This document shows, in pieces, positions 24,821 to 33,859 of a DNA stretch of 64,000 nucleotides. The stretch is from Knoellia locipacati (lineage in GTDB: Bacteria; Actinomycetota; Actinomycetes; Actinomycetales; Dermatophilaceae). The notes below the pieces were generated by a model. It did not search any database. It was not told the origin of the DNA and saw only the letters and a list, made by a program, of their open reading frames with translations. Numbering within the stretch: position 1 is the first letter of the stretch; every line of letters begins with the position of its first letter. The stretch spans positions 186,001 to 250,000 of the forward strand of contig NZ_BKBA01000003.1 in NCBI RefSeq assembly GCF_007992835.1. Reading direction: 5' to 3'. Position numbers and translations under genes: made by a program.

Positions 24821-25702
24821 TCAGAGGCTCCGCATGATCTCGCGCATGAGGTCGGCGGTCTCGGACGGCGTCTTGCCGACCTTGACGCCGGCGGCCTCGA
24901 GGGCCTCCTTCTTGGCCTGCGCGGTGCCGGAGGAGCCGGAGACGATGGCGCCGGCGTGGCCCATGGTCTTGCCCTCGGGGGCGGTGAAGCCGGCGACGTA
25001 GCCGACGACCGGCTTCGTGACGTGCTCCTTGATGTAGGCCGCGGCACGCTCCTCGGCGTCGCCACCGATCTCGCCGATCATGACGATCGCCTTGGTCTCG
25101 GGGTCGGCCTCGAACGCCTCGAGGGCGTCGATGTGCGTCGTGCCGATGATCGGGTCGCCGCCGATGCCGATGGCCGTCGTGAAGCCGTAGTCACGCAGCT
25201 CGTACATCATCTGGTAGGTCAGGGTGCCGGACTTCGAGACGAGGCCGATCGGGCCCTTGCCCGCGATGGTGTGCGGCGTGATGCCGGCGAGCGACTCCTC
25301 CGGCGTGATGATGCCGGGGCAGTTCGGGCCGATGATCCGGGTCTTCTTGCCGATCGAGTAGTTGAAGAACTCGGCGGTGTCCTTGACCGGGATGCCCTCG
25401 GTGATGACCACGAGCAGCGGGATCTCGGCGTCGATGGCCTCGATCGCGGCGTCCTTGGCGAACTGCGGCGGGACGAAGGCGACGGAGACGTTGGCGCCGG
25501 TGGCCTCCATGGCCTCCTTGACGGACCCGAAGACGGGCAGCTCCTTGCCGCCGATCTCGGCGGTGGTGCCGGCCTTGCGGGCGTTGACGCCACCGACGAT
25601 GTTGGAGCCGGCGTCGAGCATGAGGGCGGTGTGCTTGGAGCCCATGCCGCCGGTCATGCCCTGGACGATGATCTTGCTGTCAGCGTTGAGGTAGATAGAC
25701 AT
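24821..25702 (-). CDS. sucD: Succinyl-CoA synthetase alpha subunit
   Basis: A 293-residue TCA cycle enzyme subunit, standard length. It starts [19 protein letters not shown] (CoA-binding Rossmann part). [10 protein letters not shown] and the phosphohistidine segment [13 protein letters not shown] are present. It pairs with SucC upstream in the same direction with a 39-bp gap. Codon use matches the other housekeeping genes. Confidence 0.97.
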   Translation of the reverse strand: MSIYLNADSKIIVQGMTGGMGSKHTALMLDAGSNIVGGVNARKAGTTAEIGGKELPVFGSVKEAMEATGANVSVAFVPPQFAKDAAIEAIDAEIPLLVVITEGIPVKDTAEFFNYSIGKKTRIIGPNCPGIITPEESLAGITPHTIAGKGPIGLVSKSGTLTYQMMYELRDYGFTTAIGIGGDPIIGTTHIDALEAFEADPETKAIVMIGEIGGDAEERAAAYIKEHVTKPVVGYVAGFTAPEGKTMGHAGAIVSGSSGTAQAKKEALEAAGVKVGKTPSETADLMREIMRSL

Positions 25703-25741
25703 GTGTGTGCGCTTCCTTGAAGTTCGTCAGCCGTCGGGCGG

Positions 25742-26914
25742 TCAGTTGGCGGCCAGCTCGGCGGCCTTGGCCGCGGCGCCGTCCATCGTGTCGACCTGGG
25801 TCACGAGCGGGTGGTCCAGCTCGTTGAGGATGGCCCGGCCCTGGTCGACGTTGTTGCCGTCGAGGCGGACGACGAGGGGCTTGGTGGCGTGGTCGCCGAG
25901 GATCTCGAGCGCACCCTTGATGCCGTTGGCGACCTCGTCACAGGCGGTGATGCCACCGAAGACGTTGACGAAGACGGCGCGGACCTGCTCGTCGCCGAGG
26001 ATGACGTCGAGGCCGTCGGCCATGACCTGCGCGTTGGCGCCGCCACCGATGTCGAGGAAGTTCGCGGGCTTCACGCCGTCCTTCTCGCCGGCGTAGGCGA
26101 CGACGTCGAGCGTGCTCATGACGAGCCCCGCGCCGTTGCCGATGATGCCGACCTGGCCGTCGAGCTTGACGTAGTTGAGGCCCTTGGCCTTGGCCTTGGC
26201 CTCGAGCGGGTCGGCCGCGGCCTTGTCCTCGAGCGCCGCGTGGTCCTCGTGACGGAACTCCGCGTTCTCGTCGAGGGTGACCTTGCCGTCGAGCGCGACG
26301 ATGTCGCCGTCGTTGGTCCGCACGAGCGGGTTGACCTCGACGAGCGTCGCGTCCTCGTCGCGGTAGACGAGCCACAGCTTCTCGAGGACGGGCACGATCT
26401 TGGCGCCGGTCTCGGCGTCGAAGCCGGCCTCGTCGACGATCTCCTGCGCCTTGGCGGTGTCGATGCCGACGTTGGGGTCGACGGCGACCCGGGCGAGGGC
26501 CTCGGGACGCTCGACGGCGAGCTGCTCGATCTCCATGCCGCCCTCCTTGCTGCACATCGCAAGGTAGGTGCGGTTGGTCCGGTCGAGCAGGACGGAGAAG
26601 TAGTACTCCTCGTCGATCTGCGCGCCCTGGGCGATCATCACCTGGTGGACCGTGTGGCCCTTGATGTCCATGCCGAGGATGTCGCCGGCGAGCTGCTCGG
26701 CCTCGTCAGCCGACTTGGCCACCTTGACGCCGCCGGCCTTGCCACGCCCGCCCGTCTTGACCTGGGCCTTGACGACGGTGACGCCGCCGCTCTTGGCCCC
26801 GATGGTCTCGGCGGCCGCTCGGGCCTCCGCGGCGGTGGTGGCCACCGCGCCTGCCAGCACGGGTACACCGTGCTTCTCGAACACATCTCGTGCCTGGTAC
26901 TCGAAAAGGTCCAC
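25742..26914 (-). CDS. sucC: ADP-forming succinyl-CoA synthetase beta subunit
   Basis: A 390-residue ATP-grasp subunit. It begins with the family-typical [48 protein letters not shown] and [10 protein letters not shown] are hallmark segments. GTG 26914 is preferred to a codon at 26941, because homologues start at this point and the extra nine residues have no similarity. A TAGTCT hexamer on the minus strand (26974-26969) is the likely -10. Confidence 0.95.
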   Translation of the reverse strand: MDLFEYQARDVFEKHGVPVLAGAVATTAAEARAAAETIGAKSGGVTVVKAQVKTGGRGKAGGVKVAKSADEAEQLAGDILGMDIKGHTVHQVMIAQGAQIDEEYYFSVLLDRTNRTYLAMCSKEGGMEIEQLAVERPEALARVAVDPNVGIDTAKAQEIVDEAGFDAETGAKIVPVLEKLWLVYRDEDATLVEVNPLVRTNDGDIVALDGKVTLDENAEFRHEDHAALEDKAAADPLEAKAKAKGLNYVKLDGQVGIIGNGAGLVMSTLDVVAYAGEKDGVKPANFLDIGGGANAQVMADGLDVILGDEQVRAVFVNVFGGITACDEVANGIKGALEILGDHATKPLVVRLDGNNVDQGRAILNELDHPLVTQVDTMDGAAAKAAELAAN

Positions 26915-27084
26915 GGATTCGTTCCCGTCCTCACGTGTCATTGGGTGACCACTGGTTTGTCCGGGACGAGACTAGCGCCGTGACGGGGGTGGCCTCGTCC
27001 ACGGGTCTCGATCCGGACACGTGACAAACCGTGATCCTCACGACAACCGCACGGCCGCCGACGGCGCTATACGGTGAGGAAACC

Positions 27085-28083
27085 ATGGATGCCTCGATGT
27101 GGATGCAGCCCGCGGAGCCGCGGACGTCAGCGATGGGTCGCGCCCGTCGCGCCCTGGGCAGCGCCTCGGCGGCCGCCCGCGGCCTCGGCCCGCTGCTCAC
27201 CCCGCGGGCCATGGTCGGGATGGCCATCGAGACGGCCTGGATGAGTACGCACCTCGCGACCTACCCGCTCGGGATCTTCCAGGAGCGCGCCGACGGCCGC
27301 CACCCCTACCGGATCGAGCACCTCGCCCCGGTGCAGCGCGGCCTGCTCATCTCCAACGTCGAGGCGGCGGGGACGCCGATCCTGCTCGTGCACGGCCTCA
27401 TCGACAACCGCTCGATCTTCACGCTGCTGCGTCGCGGACTGACCCGTCGCGGCTTCGGCTCGATCTATGCCATGAACTACTCGCCGTTCACCGCCGACGT
27501 GCGCACCGCCGCGGCCCAGCTCGGCGAGGAGATCGAGGCGATCGTCGCCGAGACCGGCTACGAGAAGATCCACATCGTCGGCCACAGCCTCGGCGGCCTC
27601 ATCGCGCGCTACTACGTCACCCGTCTCGGCGGCGACGAGCGCGTCCACACCCTCGTCACGCTCGGCACGCCCCACCAGGGCACGTATGCCGCGTACGCCG
27701 CCCCCACGCGGCTCATCGGCCAGATGCGCCCGGGCAGCGGCCTCATCCGCGAGCTCGACGAGCCCGCGCCCGGCTGCACGACGCGCTTCATCTGCTACTG
27801 GTCCGACAGCGACCTCGTCATCGTCCCGCAGAGCAGCGGCGCGCTGCGTCACCCCGACCTGTCCGTGCGCAACATCCGCCTGCACGGCGTCGGGCACATC
27901 TCGCTCGCGATCGTCGGCGACGTCGTCCACGGGATCTCGACGGCCCTCGCCGAGCTCGACCCCGAGGGCGCGACGGTCACGCCGGGCGTCACCCCGCTTG
28001 CTCCCCGCGGCCGCCAGGGCCACGGCTCGAGGCCCGCGACACGCGAGGTGGGCGGACGGCATACGGCGTCCTCACAAAAGTGA
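27085..28083 (+). CDS. Alpha/beta-hydrolase, lipase class (EstA/triacylglycerol lipase-like)
   Basis: A 332-residue hydrolase. The oxyanion strand LLVHGLIDNRSIF is followed by the nucleophile elbow GHSLGG (IHIVGHSLGGLIARYY), an acid in the YWSDSDLV segment and a likely catalytic His in HGVGHISL. TLGTPHQGT is typical of bacterial lipases of this group. There is no clear signal peptide, though residues 25-60 are moderately hydrophobic. ATG 27085 follows GTGAGGA, and TATACG (27068-27073) is a candidate -10. The last ~35 residues are polar and variable. Confidence 0.8.
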   Translation: MDASMWMQPAEPRTSAMGRARRALGSASAAARGLGPLLTPRAMVGMAIETAWMSTHLATYPLGIFQERADGRHPYRIEHLAPVQRGLLISNVEAAGTPILLVHGLIDNRSIFTLLRRGLTRRGFGSIYAMNYSPFTADVRTAAAQLGEEIEAIVAETGYEKIHIVGHSLGGLIARYYVTRLGGDERVHTLVTLGTPHQGTYAAYAAPTRLIGQMRPGSGLIRELDEPAPGCTTRFICYWSDSDLVIVPQSSGALRHPDLSVRNIRLHGVGHISLAIVGDVVHGISTALAELDPEGATVTPGVTPLAPRGRQGHGSRPATREVGGRHTASSQK

Positions 28084-28175
28084 CGTGCGTCACACCGTGA
28101 GGTGAACACCGAGGTGAGACGGGGGAAACGGCCTCGCGCGACCTACCCCCTTCCACCGATTTTCCACACTCGGGT

Positions 28176-28203
28176 TTGGATAACGGTCAGGTCACGGTAC
28201 GGT
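28176..28203 (+). promoter_or_regulatory. Candidate promoter of the M23 peptidase gene
   Basis: TTGGAT (28176-28181) and TACGGT (28198-28203) are spaced by 16 bp, giving a leader of about 33 nt to the TTG start. Upstream, 28080-28092 contains the palindrome GTGACG TGCGTCAC just after the lipase stop. Confidence 0.4.
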
Positions 28204-28242
28204 TGACGCTCCCGTGTCCCCTGCACGTGAGGTATCCCTGCC

Positions 28243-29028
28243 TTGAGTACCCCCTATGAGGGGCGCCACCGTGGCCGGCATCGCAAACCTGCGACAAGTC
28301 GAGTCCCGCGCGCCCTGCACCCGGGCTTCGTGTTGCCCAGCGCCGCTGCCGCGGCGCTCGTCGTCACGGCCACCGGTGCCTCCGTCGCCGAGTCCGCTCC
28401 GCTGACCCTGGACCTGACCGCTGCCCAGGCGCAGACGGCGCGTGACCAGGCCGCCACGGAGGTCGCCGAGCAGGCCGACCTCTCGACGCGTCGCCAGCAG
28501 ATCGCGATCCAGACCGCCGCCCTCCAGGGCCGCGCCACGGAGAAGAAGCGCGTCGCCCGCAACAACGCCCGTGTCGCCGCTGCCGCCAAGGCCAAGGCTG
28601 CCGCGCTCGCCGTCGCCGAGGCGAAGGCCGAGCGCGAGGGCAAGCGCTGGGTCAGCCCCATCGCGGGCGCCCAGTTCACGTCGGGCTACGGCATGCGCTG
28701 GGGCCGGATGCACTACGGCAACGACTTCGGCACCGCCGTCGGCACTCCCCTGCGCGCCATGTCGCGCGGCGAGGTCACCTTCGTCGGCCGCCACGGCAAC
28801 ATGGGCAACCTCGTCCGGATCAAGTACTGGGACGGCACCGAGTCCTACTACGCGCACATGGACAGCTTCTCGGCGCACGTCGGCGAGACGGTCATGCCCG
28901 GTGACATCGTCGGCCGCAGCGGCAACACCGGTCGCTCGACCGGCCCGCACCTGCACCTCGAGATCCACCCGAACGGCGGCGGCGCGGTCAACCCCGCCCC
29001 GTGGCTGCGCGCCAAGGGCCTGCAGTGA
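28243..29028 (+). CDS. Secreted M23-family peptidoglycan endopeptidase
   Basis: A 261-residue protein. A basic N-terminus (GRHRGRHRKP) leads to a hydrophobic export helix (about residues 28-48), then an Ala-rich coiled-coil-like stretch of 75-130 and the M23 lysostaphin/LytM domain. Zinc ligands are visible in HYGNDFG (His and Asp) and HLHLE. The whole C-terminal VGRSGNTGRSTGPHLHLEIH motif is intact, so it should be active or activate amidases. The start is an unusual TTG at 28243. Confidence 0.9.
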   Translation: MSTPYEGRHRGRHRKPATSRVPRALHPGFVLPSAAAAALVVTATGASVAESAPLTLDLTAAQAQTARDQAATEVAEQADLSTRRQQIAIQTAALQGRATEKKRVARNNARVAAAAKAKAAALAVAEAKAEREGKRWVSPIAGAQFTSGYGMRWGRMHYGNDFGTAVGTPLRAMSRGEVTFVGRHGNMGNLVRIKYWDGTESYYAHMDSFSAHVGETVMPGDIVGRSGNTGRSTGPHLHLEIHPNGGGAVNPAPWLRAKGLQ

Positions 29029-29056
29029 GCTGAGGCTCCGGCACGACACCGTCACA

Positions 29057-29087
29057 AAGGGCGGCACCCACCTCGGGTGCCGCCCTT
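29057..29087 (+). terminator. Terminator after the M23 peptidase
   Basis: Perfect 13-bp arms (29057-29069 / 29075-29087) with a 5-nt loop, 28 bp after the stop codon. It also faces the pcrA 3' end. Confidence 0.8.
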
Positions 29088-29145
29088 CGGCGTTCCTTCG
29101 CGTATGCCGTGTCCGGGCCGCGCGGGTCAGCGCCCGCTTAGCGGC

Positions 29146-29182
29146 TCAGAGCTTCTCGAGCGAGGTCAGAGCTTCTCGAGCG
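29146..29182 (-). repeat. 20-bp tandem duplication across the pcrA stop codon
   Basis: TCAGAGCTTCTCGAGCG occurs at 29146-29162 and 29166-29182. The second copy contains the last codons and the stop of the helicase gene (LEKL, stop); the first copy, just beyond the stop, repeats the same codons in frame-like order. It looks like a recent slippage duplication. Confidence 0.85.
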
Positions 29183-31655
29183 GTGCGAACCGCAGGAGGA
29201 AGCGCTTGACGCCGGTGTCGCCACCGAAGTCGACCTCGGCCTGCGTCTTGTCGCCCTCCCCCATCGTGCGCACGACGGAGCCGAGCCCGAACGCGTCGTG
29301 GGTGACCTTGTCGCCGGCCGAGAGCGGGATGATCGGGCGGTTGCCCGGTGAGCGGACGCCGGGGCGGGCGGCGAGCGAGGCGACGGCCGGGCGCTGACCG
29401 CGGTGGCCGATCGCCGCGGCACCGCTGAGCTCGCGCTCCCAGGTGAGGAGCTCGGTGGGGATCTCGTCGAGGAACCGGCTGGGCGGGTTGTACTGGGGCG
29501 CGCCCCAGGCCGACCGCACCGCCGCGCGCGAGAGGTGGAGCCGCTCGCGGGCGCGGGTGATGCCGACGTAGGCGAGCCGCCGCTCCTCCTCGAGCTCCTT
29601 GGGGTCGCCGAGCGAACGCAGGTGCGGGAAGGTGCCGTCCTCCATGCCGGTGAGGAAGACGACGGGGAACTCGAGGCCCTTGGCGGTGTGCAGCGTCATG
29701 AGCGTGACGACGCCCTGCTCCTCGGCCTCGGCGGAGTCGGGGATCTCGTCGGCGTCGGCGACGAGCGAGACGCGCTCGAGGAAGTCCTCGAGGCTGTTGA
29801 CCTCGCCGGTCTCGGCCCGGGCCTCGTCGAACTCGCGGGCGACGGCGACGAGCTCGGCGAGGTTCTCGATCCGGGTCTCGTCCTGCGGGTCGTGGCTGGC
29901 GCGGAGCTCGGCGAGGTAGCCGGACTTCTCGACGATCGCCTCGAGCAGGTCGGACACCCCGGCCTCGTCGTCGTCACGGACTTTGCCGAGGTCCTCGAGC
30001 AGCGCGGTGAAGGCCTTGATCGACGTCACCGAGCGGGTGGCGATGCCGGGTGCATCCTCCGGGCGACCCAGCGCCTCGACGAACGAGATCCGCTCGCGCT
30101 CGGCGAGAGCGGCCACGACCGCCTCGGCGCGGTCCCCGATGCCGCGCTTGGGCACGTTGAGGATGCGACGCAGGTTGACCGTGTCCGCGGGGTTGGAGAG
30201 CACGCGCAGGTAGGCGAGCGCGTCCTTGACCTCGCGCCGCTCGTAGAACCGGGTGCCGCCGACGACCTTGTAGGGCAGGCCGACCCGGACGAAGACCTCC
30301 TCGAGGGCACGCGACTGCGCGTTGGTGCGGTAGAACACCGCGACGTCACCGGGCTTGGTGCCGTGCTCGTCGCCGAGCCTGTCGATGCTGCGCGCGACGA
30401 ACGACGCCTCGTCGTGCTCGTTGTCGCCGACATAGCCGATGATCGAGGCACCCGCACCGGAGTCGGTCCAGAGGTTCTTCTTGCGCCGCGACTCGTTGCG
30501 CGAGATCACCGCGTTGGCGGCGGTGAGGATCGTCTGGGTCGAGCGGTAGTTGCGCTCGAGCAGGATCGTGCGCGCGTCCGGGTAGTCCTCCTCGAACTCG
30601 ACGATGTTGCGGATCGTCGCGCCCCGGAAGGCATAGATCGACTGGTCGGCGTCACCGACGACGACGAGCTCGCTCGGCTCGACGGCGTGCTCGGACCGCT
30701 TGCCCTCGTGCCCGACGAGCTCACGGATCAGCTGGTACTGCGCGTGGTTGGTGTCCTGGTACTCGTCGACCATGACGTGCCGGAACCGCCGTCGGTAGTG
30801 CTCGGCCACGTCCGGGAACGCCTGGAACATGTGGACCGTGAGCATGATGATGTCGTCGAAGTCGAGCGCGTTCGCCTGCCGTAGACGACGTTGGTATGCC
30901 GTGTAGGCCTCCGCGAGGAGCCGCTCGGTGTGGGTGCCACCCGGGTTCTCGGCGCTGGGCTCGGAACCCACGCGGGCGGCATACGTCTCCTCGTCGACGA
31001 GCTCGTTCTTGAGGTTGGAGACCTGGTGGCTGAAGGTGCGGGGGTTGTAGCGCTTGGGGTCGAGGTCCATGTCACGGATGACCATCGACATGAGGCGCTG
31101 GCTGTCGGCGGCGTCGTAGATCGAGAAGGTCGACTTCATGCCGACCTTGTCGGCCTCGCGGCGCAGGATCCGCACGCACGCGCTGTGGAAGGTCATGACC
31201 CACATGGCCTTGGCACGCGGGCCGACGAGGTCGGCGACGCGCTCGCGCATCTCGGCCGCGGCCTTGTTGGTGAAGGTGATGGCGAGGACCTGACCGGGCT
31301 GAACACCGCGTGCCGCCAGGAGGTAGGCGATGCGGTGGGTGAGGACCCGGGTCTTGCCCGAGCCGGCGCCGGCGATGATGAGCAGCGGGCTGCCGGCGTG
31401 CAGGACGGCCTCGCGCTGCTCCTCGTTGAGGCCTTCGAGCAGCTCGTCGGGGTCGTGCGTGCGTCCGCCCCAGGAGGGCGCGGGTGCAGCCTGTTCGCCG
31501 GCGGCGTCGGAGACCGCCCACGACGGGACACCGGCCGCGTTGACCAGGGCGGCGTGCGCGCTGTCGTGCGTGGCGGGGTCGGTCGAGGGGGCGGTCTGCG
31601 GGTCCTTGGCGGAGTCGGAGTGACCGAAGTCCATGCCGTCGAAAAGGGTGCTCAT
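29166..31655 (-). CDS. pcrA: ATP-dependent DNA helicase PcrA/UvrD
   Basis: An 829-residue SF1 3'-5' helicase of DNA repair and replication. About 75 variable N-terminal residues precede the Q-motif (LNEEQREAV) and Walker A IIAGAGSGKT (93-102). Motif II VDEYQDTN, motif III VVGDADQSIYAFRGA, motif IV LERNYRST, motif V TLHTAKGLEFPVV and motif VI YVGITRARERL are all intact. The C-terminal Tudor-like domain (GDKVTHDAFGLGSVV) for RNA polymerase contact is present. The ATG at 31655 follows a TAGGGT at 31671-31666 (minus strand), giving a very short leader. Confidence 0.96.
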   Translation of the reverse strand: MSTLFDGMDFGHSDSAKDPQTAPSTDPATHDSAHAALVNAAGVPSWAVSDAAGEQAAPAPSWGGRTHDPDELLEGLNEEQREAVLHAGSPLLIIAGAGSGKTRVLTHRIAYLLAARGVQPGQVLAITFTNKAAAEMRERVADLVGPRAKAMWVMTFHSACVRILRREADKVGMKSTFSIYDAADSQRLMSMVIRDMDLDPKRYNPRTFSHQVSNLKNELVDEETYAARVGSEPSAENPGGTHTERLLAEAYTAYQRRLRQANALDFDDIIMLTVHMFQAFPDVAEHYRRRFRHVMVDEYQDTNHAQYQLIRELVGHEGKRSEHAVEPSELVVVGDADQSIYAFRGATIRNIVEFEEDYPDARTILLERNYRSTQTILTAANAVISRNESRRKKNLWTDSGAGASIIGYVGDNEHDEASFVARSIDRLGDEHGTKPGDVAVFYRTNAQSRALEEVFVRVGLPYKVVGGTRFYERREVKDALAYLRVLSNPADTVNLRRILNVPKRGIGDRAEAVVAALAERERISFVEALGRPEDAPGIATRSVTSIKAFTALLEDLGKVRDDDEAGVSDLLEAIVEKSGYLAELRASHDPQDETRIENLAELVAVAREFDEARAETGEVNSLEDFLERVSLVADADEIPDSAEAEEQGVVTLMTLHTAKGLEFPVVFLTGMEDGTFPHLRSLGDPKELEEERRLAYVGITRARERLHLSRAAVRSAWGAPQYNPPSRFLDEIPTELLTWERELSGAAAIGHRGQRPAVASLAARPGVRSPGNRPIIPLSAGDKVTHDAFGLGSVVRTMGEGDKTQAEVDFGGDTGVKRFLLRFAPLEKL

Positions 31656-31737
31656 CTCGCGTCCAACCCTACGTCGTGGCGCCCACAGCGCCGACCCGTC
31701 TCGGGCGCTCGGGTGGGCGGCCGGCATACGGACGATT

Positions 31738-31766
31738 TTCGGATGCGCCGGCGGCGCCGTTATGCT
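31738..31766 (+). promoter_or_regulatory. Promoter of the manganese-riboswitch transcript
   Basis: TTCGGA (31738-31743) and TATGCT (31761-31766) are spaced 17 bp and place the transcription start a few bases before the riboswitch. One octamer, CGGCATAC (31722-31729), lies just upstream. Confidence 0.55.
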
Positions 31767-31769
31767 CGA

Positions 31770-31868
31770 GGTGCGAAAGGGAGTAGTCCCCAACAACCGC
31801 GTCGACATACTGACCTCCGGGTCCGGTGCGGTGGGCCACCTCGAGGTGGCGGACGAGACTTTCGACCA
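31770..31868 (+). promoter_or_regulatory. yybP-ykoY manganese riboswitch
   Basis: The leader of the GDT1-like transporter carries the conserved aptamer blocks: CGAAAGGGAGTAG (31774-31786), GTCGACATACTGAC (31801-31814) and GACGAGACTTTCG (31852-31864). The outer CGAAAG / CTTTCG helix can form. Downstream, CGACCAG/CTGGTCG (31863-31869 / 31896-31902) offers an alternative stem overlapping the 3' edge of the aptamer, a plausible expression platform. The class binds Mn2+ and commonly controls Mn exporters, including the TMEM165/UPF0016 family encoded here. Confidence 0.88.
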
Positions 31869-31956
31869 GTACCACGACCCTTTGACCGGACGTGCCTGGT
31901 CGAAGGGACGTCCCCCCGGGGATCCTCGGCCGGGCGACAAGGAGACCGAGACCCCC

Positions 31957-32535
31957 ATGTACGCATTCCTGCTGAGCACCGTCGTGATTTTCGTGGCGGA
32001 GCTGGGTGACAAGAGCCAGCTCATGGCGATGACGTTCGCCACCCGCTACACCGTCAAACAGGTGCTCATCGGCATCACCGCCGCCACCGCGATCGTCCAC
32101 CTGCTCTCCGTCGGCATCGGGGCGTGGGTGGGGACGAGCTTCTCGAGCTACCAGTGGCTCATCTCGATCGTCGCCGGTGTCGCGTTCCTCGCGTTCGCGG
32201 CGTGGACGCTGCGCGGGGACGAGCTCACCGAGGACGAGGCCGACAAGGCCCGTCGCAGCACCGGCGCGGCCGTGCTCGCCGTCGGTGTGGCGTTCTTCCT
32301 CGCCGAGCTCGGCGACAAGACGATGCTCGCCACGATCACCCTCGCCACCCAGGAGGGCTGGTTCGGCACGTGGATCGGCAGCACGCTCGGCATGGTCCTC
32401 GCCGACGCGCTCGCCATCGGCGCCGGCGCCCTGCTCGGCAAGAAGCTGCCCGAGAAGGCGATCAAGTACGGCGCGACGATCGCGTTCGTCGTGTTCGGCG
32501 TCATCCTCATCATCGAGGGCATCACCTCGCGCTGA
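31957..32535 (+). CDS. TMEM165/GDT1-family (UPF0016) manganese transporter
   Basis: A 192-residue protein with six hydrophobic helices and both family signatures: ELGDKSQLM near the start (about residues 15-23) and ELGDKTMLA in the second half (about 114-122). These two E-x-G-D-K-T/S motifs form the cation path. Bacterial relatives export Mn2+. The ATG at 31957 is supported by AAGGAG (31939-31944) and by family alignment; the open frame extends upstream through the riboswitch but is not coding. Mn2+-induced expression is expected. Confidence 0.9.
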   Translation: MYAFLLSTVVIFVAELGDKSQLMAMTFATRYTVKQVLIGITAATAIVHLLSVGIGAWVGTSFSSYQWLISIVAGVAFLAFAAWTLRGDELTEDEADKARRSTGAAVLAVGVAFFLAELGDKTMLATITLATQEGWFGTWIGSTLGMVLADALAIGAGALLGKKLPEKAIKYGATIAFVVFGVILIIEGITSR

Positions 32536-32574
32536 CGCTGTTCGGTGGCGCCGGCTCCGCCCCCTGGTCCGGGC

Positions 32575-33243
32575 TCAGGGCAGGAGCCGGCGCAGCCGAG
32601 TTCGCCACGTGCGGTGTGGCGCCCATGGGGCGTCGACCGGACGGGCAGGGTCGCCGGGGTGAGCCGGGGCCCGGAACATGAGGCTCATTCCGATCAGACC
32701 GACGACAACCAGGTGCCACCGAGTGACCTGCAGGATCGTGGACTCGGAACCATCGCTGAGCCAGGCGAAGGCCGTGACACCGAGGATGGCGACCGCCGAT
32801 GACGCGATGCGAACCGGCCAGTCGGACGGCGGGTGGCTCTCTCCGAGGTTGGCTCCGCGCCGGCGACTCAGCCAGAGCTCGCTCGTCCACGGCAGGATCG
32901 CGAGGAGGACGAACAGGGTCGCGAGGGTGACGACATCGCTGCGGTCGATCGTGACGGCAGCGGTCCACGGACCACCCTTGACGACCGCCATGACGACACA
33001 GAAGACCCCGACGCTCACGACGCCCGCCACGCCAACTCGCCGCACCCACCACAACGGTGACAACGGCTGCCACTGAGCGGCATACGCGACGGGCTGCCCG
33101 AAGGCGTCGACCGGATCCTCACCCGTCGAACCGACATGCGACTCGACCTGCGCGACGATCTCGCGCACCTTCGACTCACTCACCCCGTTGATGCGGAGCT
33201 GTTCCGCGAGGGCTCTGCTGTAGTGCCACTGCGATGTCGACAT
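32575..33243 (-). CDS. HAAS-like membrane protein paired with PadR
   Basis: A 222-residue protein whose N-terminal 65 residues (SRALAEQLRINGVSESKVREIVAQVESHV, then DPVDAFGQPVAYAAQW) form a helical permuted-papain/HAAS-type signal domain. Four hydrophobic helices (about 75-95, 105-128, 143-162 and 170-190) and a basic Pro-rich tail follow. It starts two bases after the PadR stop (TGACGATG). The architecture parallels the PadR/HAAS unit at 13949-14904, although sequence identity looks low. Confidence 0.7.
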   Translation of the reverse strand: MSTSQWHYSRALAEQLRINGVSESKVREIVAQVESHVGSTGEDPVDAFGQPVAYAAQWQPLSPLWWVRRVGVAGVVSVGVFCVVMAVVKGGPWTAAVTIDRSDVVTLATLFVLLAILPWTSELWLSRRRGANLGESHPPSDWPVRIASSAVAILGVTAFAWLSDGSESTILQVTRWHLVVVGLIGMSLMFRAPAHPGDPARPVDAPWAPHRTWRTRLRRLLP

Positions 33244-33245
33244 CG

Positions 33246-33590
33246 TCACCCCTCCAGTGCCTTGGTCATCGACGTCGAGAAGGTGTGCCATCCGTCGCGG
33301 CCGGCGTCGAGCTCCGCACGACCGGCGGCGGTGAGCCAGAAGTACTTGCGCGGCGGCCCCGCCTCACCCGTCACCCACTCGCTCTTAACGAGCCCGTCGT
33401 CCTCGAGCCGACCGAGGAGCGGGTAGATCGTGCCGCCCTTGATCCCGTCGAACCCGAGGTCGGCGAGCGACGCCATGAGGGTGTAGCCGTAGGCCGACGT
33501 CTCCCGCGACAGGGCCGCGAGCACGGCCAGGTCGAGGACGCCCTTGAGCCACTGGCTCTGCCTGTCCTCACGTACGTTGCGACGGCCCAT
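33246..33590 (-). CDS. PadR-family transcriptional regulator
   Basis: A 114-residue winged-helix regulator. QSQWLKGVLDLAVLAALS and AYGYTLMASL form the DNA-binding helices; GGTIYPLLGRLEDDGLV and GPPRKYFWLTAAGR complete the PadR wing. The ATG at 33590 has GGAG upstream; in-frame ATGs at 33683 and 33719 would add a poorly conserved N-terminus. The upstream DNA carries a perfect TTGACA and palindromes suited to autoregulation. It is co-transcribed with the membrane gene below. Confidence 0.85.
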   Translation of the reverse strand: MGRRNVREDRQSQWLKGVLDLAVLAALSRETSAYGYTLMASLADLGFDGIKGGTIYPLLGRLEDDGLVKSEWVTGEAGPPRKYFWLTAAGRAELDAGRDGWHTFSTSMTKALEG

Positions 33591-33604
33591 GTCGGGTCGG
33601 CTCC

Positions 33605-33735
33605 GATCCAGCTCGATGTGTCGATGTGTCGATGTGTCGGTGGGCGCTGCCCCCGCCGCGCGGATCAGCCCCAGGAGCGCCATGGCTAGATGGTTCTGCA
33701 ACCTAGTTAGGAATGTCAACTAGTTCTGCAGCCTT
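33605..33735 (-). promoter_or_regulatory. PadR control region: TTGACA, AACTAGTT palindrome and octamer repeat
   Basis: On the minus strand a perfect TTGACA lies at 33719-33714, overlapping the palindrome AACTAGTT (33718-33725) and followed by two CTAGTT/TTCTGCA-type repeats, likely operator half-sites for a PadR protein. Closer to the gene, TCGATGTG is repeated three times (about 33613-33637). Apart from these, the 269-bp divergent gap contains only the SOS promoter of the next gene. Confidence 0.45.
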
Positions 33736-33824
33736 GCGCCCGTCACGGAGTTCGGCCGCGCCGCGGCCACCGCCACCTCACTTCGATTTCGCCTGCAGCA
33801 GAACGGGATTCGCGTGCCAAAGGC

Positions 33825-33853
33825 TTGCCATCGAACGCGTGTTCGAGTAAGAT
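33825..33853 (+). promoter_or_regulatory. SOS promoter: LexA box filling the -35/-10 spacer
   Basis: TTGCCA (33825-33830) and TAAGAT (33848-33853) are exactly 17 bp apart, and the spacer begins with a perfect actinobacterial LexA box, TCGAAC GCGT GTTCGA (33831-33846). The -10 ends 6 nt before the ATG at 33860, so the message should be leaderless. LexA bound here would block RNA polymerase directly. Confidence 0.85.
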
Positions 33854-33859
33854 CGGTTC

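Noticed and set aside
28084-28242. c-di-AMP (ydaO) riboswitch before the M23 peptidase
   Set aside because: Such leaders precede actinobacterial wall hydrolases, but the conserved ydaO blocks are absent in this short gap.
31633-31956. Coding N-terminal extension of the GDT1-like transporter
   Set aside because: This region is the promoter and yybP-ykoY riboswitch; family alignment starts at 31957 with a ribosome site.
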